NCBI GenBank assembly: GCA_030374805.1
Contig: JARGSG010000247.1
Span: 62,001-126,000 of the forward strand
Reading direction: 5' to 3'
From: Gracilaria gracilis
Taxonomy: Eukaryota; Rhodophyta; Florideophyceae; Gracilariales; Gracilariaceae
DNA: 64,000 bases
The notes below the pieces were generated by a model. That model saw only the letters and a list, made by a program, of their open reading frames with translations. It had not been told where the DNA came from and did not search any database. The position numbers were made by a program, and so were the translations under genes. Positions 1 through 10,296 of this stretch are shown here, one piece after another (position 1 is the stretch's first letter; each line of letters opens with the position of its first letter).

Positions 1-960
1 TCTCGACGCGTGCGATCGCATGTGTATGTGTGAGACTGGGCCGTTTGCGATACTACTTCTTCGTCGAAGCACTCATTGAGCGGCTTTTATCGGGCATCGG
101 TTTCTCCGCGATCAAGCGCTTTTGCACTAGCTCCAGCGTCACCAGCGCTCGAAATACGGAGACTGGCTCTGCGGCGAGGCCGACCGTTTTGGCGACGTAT
201 TCGCTTCCACAGGTGCGATTATCGACAATGCCGATGTGTCCTTTCTGCTGCCGTATTTGCGTCGTAAAGCTGTGTCAGCTCTCCCGACCCACTGTCGCCG
301 CCGAACGTATGGCGGAGCAGCAAACGGTGCTGCACAAGTATCTTGTTTGATGCCATGCAGCGCAAGACACCCGTGTGGCTGAAGTCTGTTTTCTACCGCG
401 AGCCACTCACATGCGTGTGCATGCGTGATGGGTCTGCTCCGCATCCCAAGGCGCATGAGGAGGCGTACTCGATACTTTCCTGTTGCGGCGAGGCACCTTG
501 GTGCCAGTTTGGAATATCACTGCGAGCCATTCAACTTTATGTCACCGTAGGAACACACCTGCGAACAGCCACCGCTTACGCCGCCGACTTTCTACGAGAG
601 CGACGCTGGGTACAGTACTGTGTCTATCGTGTCCGCTGTGCGGGACGACTGATATGCTGCTAAGCTTCACGAACCAGAGTGCACCCGCTCGCTTCCGACT
701 CCGCCTTTTCGCACAGATTCATGCGGCGTGCGTTGGACGGGGTGCTTTCTCGCTCGCGCGTTGCTGCACCAGCCGCCCCATCATCTCCTCCTCCGCCGCA
801 CTCTTCTTCATGCGCAGCATCTCCACCACCACCAGAGCCTCCACCACTTGCTGCCCCGCGCAGCTCTTGCGGCTCTTGCTCCTACCCTCTGCCCCGTCGC
901 CGCCAGCTGTATTCGCTGTTCAAACGCACCCGGGCCCATTTTGGTCTTGCTCGTGGAGCG
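1..960. other. Upstream region, no gene recognised
   Basis: Several overlapping ORFs of 60-200 codons lie on both strands, but none shows a domain I recognise. The right half, from about 680, is C-rich and gives Pro/Ser/Arg-rich translations typical of spurious ORFs in GC-rich DNA. It may hold another decayed gene, but I see nothing to support a name. Confidence 0.4.
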
Positions 961-962
961 GG

Positions 963-970
963 TATATATA
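963..970 (+). promoter_or_regulatory. TATA box upstream of the MYB-like gene
   Basis: A clear TATATATA stretch sits in GC-rich DNA about 133 bp upstream of the first ATG of the MYB-like ORF. Transcription would be expected to start around 990-1000, leaving roughly 100 nt of 5' UTR. This is inferred from position only. Confidence 0.5.
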
Positions 971-1102
971 GATGGTGTACACGCGTGCACGCTCGCACGC
1001 CGAACCGCAAGCTAAAGTTAAATTATCCAACGGTAGATCTACGCCTCTGCTGCGCAAGCACTTTGCTTTGCACGCGCCGCCCTGCACCCCCTCCATCGCA
1101 CA

Positions 1103-1648
1103 ATGTCTTCCTCGCGCTCTCCCGCCGTCGCGCCCGCACCATCGCGAGCCCCACGTGCCGCCATTGCCACCATGGTGCCGCCACCGCCGCCTCCTGCCAG
1201 CGCACGACACCACCACCGCCTGCCAGCACGCAACACCGCCGGTGCCACCCCAGCGCACGACACCGCCCCTGCCACCCCAGCGCATGACACCCCCGCCTCC
1301 AGCGGACGACACCACCGCGGCCTACACGGCATGGCCGACGCGAGCTTCAAGCGCCAATGGGATAGGAAGGAGCATTTCCGCTTCTTGATTGGGTTGAAAA
1401 CGTACGGACGTGGAAATTGGGAAAGAATTGCTGAACTTGTTAAGACAAAAACGCCGATTCAAATACACTCTCATGCGCAGAGATATTTTGGTTGCCAAGC
1501 ATGTCCGGACACCGAACCATCTTCATCGTTACTGCAACTTTCCCTGGATTCCAATGAAATGAAGCGGATGCATCAAAGCCTGAGCAAGAGCCAACGACAA
1601 AGTCTTCGTCTCTTTCTTGGGAACATCTATTTCAATAACAATCAATAA
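1103..1648 (+). CDS. MYB-like (SHAQKYF class) single-repeat DNA-binding protein
   Basis: This uninterrupted 181-codon ORF has a Ser/Pro/Ala-rich low-complexity N-terminus (residues 1-76) followed by one MYB/SANT repeat at about residues 84-130. The tryptophans W86 and W106 are in place, and the third helix ends in SHAQRYF (residues 123-129), the signature of the SHAQKYF class of one-repeat MYB proteins. The family comprises nuclear DNA-binding transcription regulators known from plants, algae and amoebae. The ORF ATG at 1103 follows a TATA box by about 130 bp. In-frame ATGs at 1172 (ACCATGG context) and 1331 are alternatives, and 1331 would give a compact protein starting just before the repeat. 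The C-terminus after the repeat is short and featureless. It is one of very few host genes here without a visible lesion. Confidence 0.75.
   Translation: MSSSRSPAVAPAPSRAPRAAIATMVPPPPPPASARHHHRLPARNTAGATPAHDTAPATPAHDTPASSGRHHRGLHGMADASFKRQWDRKEHFRFLIGLKTYGRGNWERIAELVKTKTPIQIHSHAQRYFGCQACPDTEPSSSLLQLSLDSNEMKRMHQSLSKSQRQSLRLFLGNIYFNNNQ
1195..1315 (+). repeat. GC-rich short tandem repeat in the MYB-like gene 5' part
   Basis: Imperfect tandem copies of a roughly 24-bp unit built around CCAGCGCACGACACC encode a Pro/Ala/His-rich stretch before the MYB repeat. Copies differ by point changes and small length changes, as expected of a slippage-prone minisatellite. Confidence 0.6.
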
Positions 1649-3544
1649 ACTATGATATCGCATCGATCCAAATCCATGCCCAACTTTAGGTCCTTACCTT
1701 CAGCTTCCTCTCCTTTCGGGTCTCAACGCGTGAGAGCGACGTGATCTTCCCATCGATCTCAGCTTGGGCTGACACACCGCCAGCGGCAGCCCCACAGAAG
1801 TTGGGGTCTCCAGCGCATCTTCAGAGCATCTCCGTCCCGTTCCCCCGCGCACGCGCCGCTCATAATTTGTCAACCACAGATGTTGACTCCCTCGTGCAAT
1901 CCGGATGACCGTTTGCACGTGTTGCTCGATTCCTTTCCCGTACACCGCGTGCACTTTGCTGTGTCACATGTTTCAGCTTGCAGGCAGCAGTCTGAGTTGA
2001 ATCCATCTCCGCCCTGTCGTCTGCATTTCGGATATGCCACAGAGTCTACTGTTTGGGAGGAGCCGCAGGATGTCTATTTTGACCTGTTGTCAGACGATTG
2101 TTTTGTCGCCAACGTTGCCTTCTCTCAACCCTGTATCGTTGGTGTTTCATTCTTCATCCAACTTCACGATGGACACTGGCTGAAACAAAGCGATGGCACT
2201 GACTTTTACGTTGAAAGAAAGCACCGTCGTTCACCAGCATGTGTGGAAGTACCACTGGCAAGTCCATTGCACAGTCATGACGTCCAGCTCTCTCGCCTTA
2301 CCTCACTTTACAAACAAAGTCCCTTCTGGATTGCACCCGAGATGCATCAATCGCGCCCACACTCGCACAAGCGCTCTCTAATTGATTTGCTATGCGACGT
2401 GATGCACGAAACGGTTTTTGCCTTGGTTGAGATGAGGCAACAATCACACCACCAAAGCGCGCAAGCTTACCAGCACAGATTCAACTCTTCTCATCTCACC
2501 ACTGCTTATGCTGCGCTAATCTTCGTTGCAGACACACGGCAAGCGCTTCGAACTACTTTGTTTAGCACTGGTACATATCCAGCCATTCGCTTCGAGTCTG
2601 GCAGACGACGACCTTTGTTCATTGCCGATGTGTTGAATGCCCCAACTTGTTTTATGTTTTCCGGCTCTGATGTATACGCTACAATTGCTCAACTCATTGA
2701 ACATGTATCCCAGGGACTCGACCAATGTTGTTCTCGCCGCAAGAAAGAGCAGTCACCAGCATGGCACCGCTTCATGTCTAAACAGCAGCCGCTCCTCAAT
2801 TCCCTTGGCTTTTGTACTTGGGATGCTTTTGGTCACGACGTGACTCAAGCCAGTGTCGTCCAAGCTGTGGAATGGTTCCAAGCCAACAGAATTCCCTTCG
2901 GCTACGTTATCCTTGATGATGGGTGGCAGGCTGGTGGTGGAGAAGGTCCAAACTCTGAACATTCTCAATCGGAAAAGAGGAGAACGCACCGCCCTTGTCT
3001 GCAGGCTTATGGTCCAAATGAAAAGTTCGACCACTCCCTTGAAGCTTTGCACAGAAGAATATCAGTCCCAATAATGGCATGGACCGCTGCTATAGGCTAT
3101 TGGGGAGGCACTGATGGTAGAGCGTGTCGCGTAGAAACGGACTTGGTAAGAGGAGCAGTCTCAAAAGGTTTGTTGAAGAACAACATTGGCAATCTGAAAC
3201 ATTGGGAGAAACTCTATGAAGTTCCCCTGCCATCTGCACACAATATTGAAAGCTTCTTTCACTCATACTTTGTCAACAGTCTTGCAGCTACCCACAAGCT
3301 GAGTGGCTTGAAGATTGATGCTCAAAGTATTTTGGAAATGCTTCATAATGTTGCTGATGATGGAAATGGGACCGAATTCAGAGACCCTCACTCCAAGTCA
3401 TTGACGGCTTCATACCGAAACGCGATGAAAAAAGCAGTACGTGAAGGTTTTCCACATGGTATCATTGTCAATTCAATGTCATGTGGCCAAGAAGCAATCT
3501 TTGCCTCAGGTTCAACATTGTCTCCGACAAATATATGCTGGCGT

Positions 3545-4016
3545 ATATGCTTGATTCCCATCGCAAAACAAGTAGAAGTACCAGTTGCCATGCTGGACGT
3601 TCGTGCTTCTTTATCTTCTAAGGAACGAAGCAAACCTTTGCTGCCTGAACAATCAGATTTGGATATGGGAGGATTAACAGTACGAAAAGCACAAGCTACT
3701 CTTGCACAGTATTTCACAGGTCACGTACCTTCACTTCACCCGGTGGCCTCTTACTTAAACAACAAGACAATCCGGTGTAGTTGTGGAACGAACGTGAAGA
3801 AGGACTGCGATCATGTAATCCTCCGATGCGCTTGCCATAACTCATCAAGACGAGAATTGATGGCCAAGCTCACACCTGCTGTTCGCGCATCAGTGAGAAA
3901 CATTATTCGAGAAGCTCCACAGAAGTTTTTGGCCTTCCTACAGAGAAAAAGCTTAATGTAAGCTTTACTTCAGTTTAGCAAATAGAATTCTGATGTCCGA
4001 AATAAAGAAGAAGAAG
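3545..4016 (+). mobile_element. 5'-truncated LINE (non-LTR) insertion with 12-bp target site duplication
   Basis: The 472-bp insert encodes the C-terminal end of a LINE polyprotein. It carries a QYFTGH segment and then a zinc-knuckle-like CSCG...CDHVILRC pattern near 3777-3833, as found after the reverse transcriptase domain of many LINEs. The reading frame ends at 3961, and about 55 bp of 3' UTR finishes in AATAAAGAAGAAGAAG, an A-rich tail. The same 12 bp, ATATGCTGGCGT, flanks the insert at 3533-3544 and 4017-4028. This is a textbook target-primed insertion that lost its 5' end. It lies in the same orientation as the host gene. Confidence 0.88.
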
Positions 4017-4817
4017 ATATGCTGGCGTGCTTCCGATGACCACGCCTTTCCTAATGTAGAGGAAGACGCGAGCATGGTTGTGTGGCAAGTTCTTAGAAAT
4101 GCTATGAACACATTAATGTTGGGAGAGATGTTCCCAATTTCCGACTGGGATATGTTTACCGCACATCACAAGCTAGCTAGAACGCACGCTATTGCCAGAG
4201 TTTTGTCTGGGGGACATATATGCATTAGTGACTCTCCTTCTCTGCTTCAAATGGAAGGCGTGGCTTTACTCAAGAGTCTGTTAACGTCAGATGGAAAGAT
4301 TTTGAGATGTGAGGAATCCGGTCGGCCGGCTGCCGATAGCATCTTTGACGACCCGCGAACAGATTCGGCGAAGTTGTTTAAAGTGTTCAATTGCTCATCC
4401 GTGAACGGAGTTATTGGTGTGTTTAATCTTCACCAAAGTACAAAGGATAGCAGCACTAGCGGTTTGTTTGCCCCATGCGATATACATCCCTTTTATAAAA
4501 TGTCTGCCGAAGTAACATACCTGTCGATGATTCCTGGTCCGCCGATGAGACTATTCCACCACAAGAACCAATTCGAGCCGTGCCCTGTGCAAGTTTCATC
4601 CCTCGATGCTCTTATCGTGCATATGAGTCCCGTTTTGAACATATCTAGCGAAATGCAATTTGCTGCATTGGGAAATCCCAGAATGCTAAACGCCGGTGCG
4701 GTCGTAGCCTCCATAGCGACTAAGAGCATCTCTTGTGAAACAGATATCATCAACGACATTTATGAAAAGCTGTCCCTCTCAAAATCGACAACATAATATG
4801 TTATATGTTAGTATGTT

Positions 4818-4874
4818 ATCGCAAACTAACATTCACTAAGACATATTATGTCTTAGTTAATGTTAGTTTGCGAT
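4818..4874. repeat. Near-perfect palindrome (hairpin) in the raffinose synthase pseudogene
   Basis: The arms 4818-4845 and 4847-4874 are reverse complements over 28 bp with one mismatch and a single-base loop. The palindrome lies at the point where the raffinose-synthase-like frame ends (4796) and before the segment resembling its C-terminus. It could be a foldback duplication made during repair or replication, or a tiny foldback element. Confidence 0.85.
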
Positions 4875-5107
4875 ACTCCGGAGAAACGATTTTTTGGTTG
4901 AATGAAAATGCAACAAGTCAGCTGTCGTGCTTAACGCATCTTGGTAGCACGTTTACCCATTTCAGATACACAACAGTTAGTGGACTTAATCTTCTCTTTG
5001 TCACAGTGCCGCTTCATGGGCCTCACGAAATTGAGTTTGTGTTCGAAGATCCGTAGTGTTCGTCGCCGTCCAACCTCTTTCGGAATGTCTTTGTGTTTCC
5101 GGGGTGC

Positions 5108-6636
5108 CTATGCTTTAGCTTTCCTTTCTTCGAGAAGAGCAGAAGTTAGTTGTGTTTCCGTCTTGCCATGACGATGTGGATAAAATCTGTTACCGAGCTC
5201 CACCTCTCCGGCTTTGAATATTGTTTCTGCAGAAGGAAGGTAATCAACAAAATGCTTCAGCTGGACATCTACCTCCGAGGGCTTTGTTGCACCGTTAGAC
5301 GGCTCTCTTACAAGTGAAACTGCCCAGAACAATGCTCCGAAAACTCTGCAGGCCTCTTCCCTTCGCACCGGTTTGGTGTTGGGATTCTTCACTATCTTTT
5401 CCACCGTTGCGAGATACGTTTTTCTTTCCAGTCGAGGAAGCAAATATCGTTCTAGCACTCTTCGTCCAAGTGCTGCGAGGCCAACAATCGCACCGTAGTG
5501 TGTCGTAAGCGCTCTCTTCGTGCTGTCGAGAGCCGAAGCACATGTCTTAGTGATGCGAGGTTGGATATCAGGATATTGTTGGCCGTATCGATCACAGATT
5601 TTCTTCATTACCGTGGTTGTGTAATCTCGAAGTGCCCAATGATTATCCCTCGGATTCCCAGAAAACCGTTTTCCTAATATGCAAGTGAGAACTGCAGGTA
5701 AGACTTGTTGCAAATAGAGTCTCAGGTCGAAGACATCATTGTCCAAAACAGCATTGACTAACCGCATACATTAGAACATCAACGGCAGATTATCACACTT
5801 TGTTACGCACCTGAACACAAATTGCGTGAAGTATGGGAGCAACTCAGCAATTCCTTTCTCATGAGCAACCGCGTACAGGCATTGCTCTAGATGTTTCGTG
5901 TCATCTCCCTGCACAGCAGTGGTGATTTGTTCAAGGTAGAGTTGTAGTTCTCGGCTCAACTCGTGTTTTACAAGTGGTTTAACTTCAGTGGGAACTTTCT
6001 GTTTCTTCGTCACTGGTTCCGTATCTTCGTCTTCTCCATAGCCCATCTTACACTTGTTGGTCGGGTTTTGGGGAATCGAGGGCTGTTTCCCGGAAACTGC
6101 AAGCCAATGCTTACTAAGGTTAACGTCAAGGGGAACAAGAGGCATGTTTGTTTCAATGACGGATTTCACTGTCACTTCTTTGTCTGGTACGAAGAACAAG
6201 TCTTCGCTTCCGTCTACAGTAGTAAACTGAGGGCGCAGGGGAGGGCCTAGGTCCCCTTTCGCGCGTTCTAAAGGACTCTTCAAATACATCTTGTCTTGTT
6301 TAGCCGCTCCGTTACCTCTCAGTTTGTGAGAGTTTCCCTTGGGATCACTGAAACCGAGAATGGGGGCGACGTTTCGCAAGCGCAGCGCAGCGCAGCGTTA
6401 ATTTCATTCGTGGTCAACTTGTTACGTTTCGAGTGTTTCATGAATTTCATTGCGTCCTGAACAATCTCTCGAATTCGGTATTCGATGTCATGGGCCAGTG
6501 TTCCTCCTGCCGAGTCTGCGAAAGGTGGCATGCTTGATATGGACTGCCCAATGACGCGAATGACCTCGGTGTCGACACGCAGCGTCTCATGGGGCAAAAC
6601 ATTCGCGTTCGATGGCTTTGCTCGCTTCGCAGCCAT
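5108..6636 (-). pseudogene. TAF6: TAF6 (TFIID subunit), decayed
   Basis: TAF6 is a TFIID subunit that pairs with TAF9 through a histone fold and carries a HEAT-repeat C-terminal domain. The minus-strand ORF from ATG 6636 begins with the TAF6 histone fold (LAHDIEYRIREIVQDAMKFM, then SKRNKLTTNEINAALR). At 6381-6395 the sequence CGCAG is present three times. Two copies would join AALR directly to LRNVAPILGFSDP in frame, so the extra 5 bp shifts the frame. The second stretch (6379-5774) runs to NLPLMF, meets an in-frame TAA at 5771-5773, and continues in the same frame with MRLVNAVL...LPAVLTC and DNHWALRDYT, all TAF6 C-terminal hallmarks. The stop falls where other TAF6 proteins have an aromatic residue, so it looks like a simple nonsense change. 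Total length is about 505 codons, near full length. There are two independent lesions. Confidence 0.88.
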
Positions 6637-6681
6637 TGTCTTGAGTGTCGCTGTAAAGGTGTTGATTCTCTAAAGCCAAGA

Positions 6682-7200
6682 CTACAAGTGAAGGTCTTTG
6701 GGAGCAGTGGAAGACAGCGGGTCTTTGCGATGAGGTTTCTGGGGTCTTCTTGGGGGAGGGGCGTACGATGACTGAGATGAAGAATGAGGAGAATCAATAT
6801 CTCGACGTCGTGGACGTGCTGAAGATGGATTATGTGATGGGCTCATATAAGGATAAGGTGGAGATTGCGGGCGTTGCGGAGTGTAAGGTCGCTTGCGGGT
6901 GAATGTTACTGGCGGTGGTTGTGGCCGATGTGGCGGGTAGCTGTTTGCATGCCTGGAGGAGAGCGAATGGTAGTTGTTGGCGAAGGTCATTGCGTGGCGC
7001 AGATATACAGCCGCGGAGACGGAGCAGTTCGAGAGGTGTAGGTGCGGATGGCGGAAGTGACAGCATGTCTCGAATTGAGACGATGGTCCCGCGCTGGCCG
7101 CGCTTGTAGGACAGCCGTCCGTTGGTGGTGAGGATTCGGAGGCACGTCCGCCCGTATGGATACGTGTAGCCTCTCTGCACGGTAAGGTTACACTGTAGAG
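6682..7200 (-). other. Unrecognised Pro/Arg-rich coding remnant
   Basis: Minus-strand translations here include a segment with GRTCLRILTTNGRLSYKRGQ (one frame, about 7150-7090) followed, after a frame change, by a Pro/Arg/Ser-rich tail ending at 6682. I do not recognise a family. It lies between the truncated LINE ORF2 and the TAF6 start and may be the remains of a host gene that the LINE inserted into, or that a deletion joined to the LINE. Confidence 0.3.
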
Positions 7201-7339
7201 CTTTTCTGAGCGGAGTGTCGTCTGCACCAGCCGCTGCGTTGCTTGTTCCAGCTCCTCCTCGTGCTTCGCCTTTCGTATGGCTTGCCTCGCCAGCGGTAGT
7301 TCAGTCTCGTAGTGTGCCACAACCTTCGCGGAGGCGGCT

Positions 7340-8616
7340 TACCGACACCTTCCACTGGTGCCTTGGTCGTGGTAGCAGCCGTATGTTCGCTGTCACCATG
7401 GCGTGATCGCTCCGTTCTGTCCAGCTGCCCTCGATCGTCTTCACTTCATGGACTACACAGCCCCGGGTATGATAAGGTCTACTGTACTACTGCTACCTAT
7501 TGTTCGGAACGTCGCGCCGTCCGGCGCATAGATCTTCATGTTCCTATGCCGCGCCCATCGTCGAACTACCCTCCCGTTTCGGTTGGTCTTGCCGCTGCTG
7601 TCCCATTGCGCTGCTCTGGCGTTCAGGTCACCCAGTAGGATCGTGTGCTCCGATTCATGGCCGATGGCGGCATCGAGGCACCTGATGACAGCCCCCGGTG
7701 TCGCGCGTGGTCGTATGTACACTGCGAGCACGGTGAGCGTCTCCCTCCCATTGACCCTCGTCACCACATACTGATACTCACTCTCTGTCCTGCTCGTGAC
7801 GTGCTGCGCACGCCACCCCTCTCGTGCCCGTGTCTGTACTCCCCCAGCGACTCTGTACCTTCCTGGCGTGCCATATGCAGACGCTATCGTGACCAAGTCG
7901 GTATCCTGCAAGAGAGCGAGAGGTTCCCCGGCTTTCCGCACCTGCCACGTCTCCGTAAGTGCCAGGCAGTCAAGCTGCAGCATGTGCCATGCAGTGTCGA
8001 GCCTTTCCCGTACTTCGCGACGCGTTATGCTCCCCGCGCAGTTCCAAAGGCCAACCCGCTCAGTCATGCCTCCGTCAGTCACCGGTGGCGCGCCTGCGCG
8101 CCTTGTCGACCCCACCTGCGATGCGCTAGCGGCCACTCCGCGTTCCATGTAGCCGCGCGTGTCTCGTGTGCGCCCATTCCTGCTCCTGCTATCATCTCTG
8201 CCACCGTGAGGCCCCTTGGTGTCTTGCGTTTCCCTCCCGAGGACATTGTGCTGTGCTGGGACAGTGTGGGCGAGGCTGCGTGCGTTGTCGTTGCGTAGCG
8301 CGCACTTATGGTTGTCTACGCCTGTTGTCGCCCTCCTGCTCGTTGTCACCTGTGCAGGGGTGTTGTGCATGTTCATCAGGTCCGTTCGCTCATGCAACCT
8401 CTCCGCGCATCCTTCATCCCCTAGGTTACCAGCGTCCACTGCGTCTGTTCGCCGTATCCCACGTTCCCTTGTGAAGTCCTCCCACCATCGTGCGTATTCA
8501 TGGGTCCTTGCTTGTAGCTGTTGTTGGCGAGCTTCTCGGCGTTGCACGCGTCGGTGTGCTTCTTTTGCTGGCGTCTCGTACGCAGTCCACACTGGTATCC
8601 CGTCCCTTCGTACCAC
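7340..8616 (-). pseudogene. LINE ORF2 fragment: APE-type endonuclease domain
   Basis: The 387-codon minus-strand frame contains the exonuclease-endonuclease-phosphatase motifs in order: VGLWNCAGS, LALTETW, TVLAVYIRP, LLGDLNARAAQWDS, NRNGR and TFRTIGSSSTVDLII. It stops at 7453. The missing last motif (RSDHAMV) is encoded in another frame near 7390, so a frameshift splits the domain just before its end. This enzyme nicks target DNA to prime reverse transcription. A further piece with KVVAHYETELPLARQAIRKA is found downstream in a third frame, consistent with decay of ORF2. Confidence 0.8.
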
Positions 8617-10296
8617 GTACCGTCCCTGCTTCCCCTGATCATCCTCCAGCAGTCGTGATCCCGTCGTTCAGAGCTCCGGTTTGTGAGACTGTTGCTGTGC
8701 CACCGGTGGGGCTTGTTCATCGTGCGTCGTGTCTGCTGGTGGGGCCCGGACATGCTTTAACCCCTGGTCGCACGGTGTGAGAGGGCGGTTATGTGCTTGG
8801 GCGCGCTTGTCGGTGTCCCGCACGTGCATTTGTTGCATCTCCCTCGCTGTGTGCCATCGTGAAAGCGGTAGCATGAGCCAGCGTCGTGCGTAGTCTGCTT
8901 GATCGTCCCATTGCTCGTCGACTTGGTTCTGCTTTACTCACGCATCAGTTCGTCGTGTATCTCCGTCGTGTCGTGGAGTATCATCGGAGGCTGAGGCGAT
9001 GCGTGGTGTGCGGTGAGCGTCGTGTGGGTGGGTACTCTGCTGTCTGTCACTCGCGTCTGCTATCCTATGCAGGGCGGTTGGCTGCGTCTCGGTCGTGTGC
9101 GCCCAGTCTCGGATCCCAGCGGTGTCATGGGAGGCTGGCATGTTGTCGAGGTCGTGTTGCGGTATCGTGTCGTCCCAGCTGCGAGCGTCGTGCATGTTCC
9201 CATCCTTCTGATTCTCTGCGCAGTCTTCGAGGGTTGTTGCGCGGGCACGTGGCAGGTCAGGGGGTCGTTGGCATATCTCTCTCGCCGCGCAGCGTCGGCA
9301 GCTTGGAGTGGTGCTCCCTCGGCGTCGCAGTTGTCCGTCGTCAGTCGTATCGCCTTCCCATACCGTCTATCGCAGACCTGATGCCCGTCTGGGGCTCGCA
9401 AAGGAGGACCTGTAGTCGCTGGGGGTTCGTCAGTTGCGCGCATTCGTCGTACGCTGTCGTTGCGGCTTTGCGATATCGTGGCGTGTCGTGTACTAATCCA
9501 GGGGGGCTCGTCCTTCCGCATCGGTTCGGCGCAGGCACTCAGAAGTTGCGGTGGTGCGTAGGAACGTTCGGGGCGCGTCTCGGTGTCGTTGGGTGCACAG
9601 GTGGTGCCATCTTTGTGGTGCGTTGGCGCGTCGTCGTGGTCTCAGCAACAGCGTTTTCCAGCTCTCCCCGTCGTCGTGTGTCGTTGCGTGGCCTGTGTCG
9701 TGGGCGCGTGAGCGCTTGCGTGTATCTGCGAGATGCCATTCGTCGTCGCTGTGTCGTGCGGTGTGGCGTGGGCGCCTTGCGGCGTCGGCGAGCCCGCCTC
9801 GGCGGACGTGGCGTGTTCGCCGGTGGTGCTCGTCGGTTGCGCCGAGTGGCTCCGTGTGCCCGTGGCGGCGCGGGTGGTTAGGTTATGCGCAGCACGTGCC
9901 AGGTCATCGTGCGGTGCAGCGAGCTCCGCTGCTGCGTTCCGTGGTGCTGTGCGTAGCCTCTGTGGCCGTTGCGCGCACTGCGCACTGCTGTCAGTGCTTC
10001 CACGCTGCTCCAAATTTTGAAATGGATGGCTGTGCGGCGCCGCCGCAATTTCTCCGCGCCACAAATTCTGCGCGCTGTGCGTGCGCGCATTTGCGCCGTC
10101 GTATCTTTCGTAGCGCTGTCGTGCGTGCGCATGCATCGCCACTCCCTGCGCTGTGCCCCGGCGTGGTTGCGCCGTCAGGAGCGTCTTCGCTCGCTTGTCT
10201 GCGTCGCGCTTTCGTTCACTCCTGTCGGCGTCGCGCTGTTCGTCGCTCCTCAGGCTCTCTTCGCACCCACCCTTCCGACGTCGTGGTGTGTCCATT

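Larger units (their letters stand above)
1880..5056 (+). pseudogene. Raffinose synthase / seed-imbibition (SIP, GH36-like) family glycosidase, interrupted
   Basis: The family covers raffinose synthases and alkaline alpha-galactosidases, retaining enzymes that transfer or release galactose. The first 555 codons are colinear with it: CTWDAFG and VILDDGWQ near 2815-2930, and GLKIDAQ near 3305-3325 with the predicted nucleophile Asp480. After ICWR (3533-3544) the frame runs into a 472-bp LINE insertion and stops at 3961. The family sequence resumes at 4017 with ICWRASDD, containing the predicted acid/base Asp of the RxxxD motif, then SDWDMF and SGG.ICISD. Both halves are in the same frame once the insert and one target duplication are ignored. 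A second lesion follows: a 57-bp palindrome near 4818-4874, after which a C-terminal-like segment (to 5056) lies in another frame. The gene is almost certainly inactive, because the insertion separates the two catalytic residues. Confidence 0.85.

Noticed and set aside
3543-4016. LINE insert in the raffinose synthase gene read as an intron (GT at 3543, AG at 4015)
   Set aside because: Joining at those points duplicates the 12-bp flank rather than restoring the frame cleanly, and the insert has LINE coding content with a target duplication.
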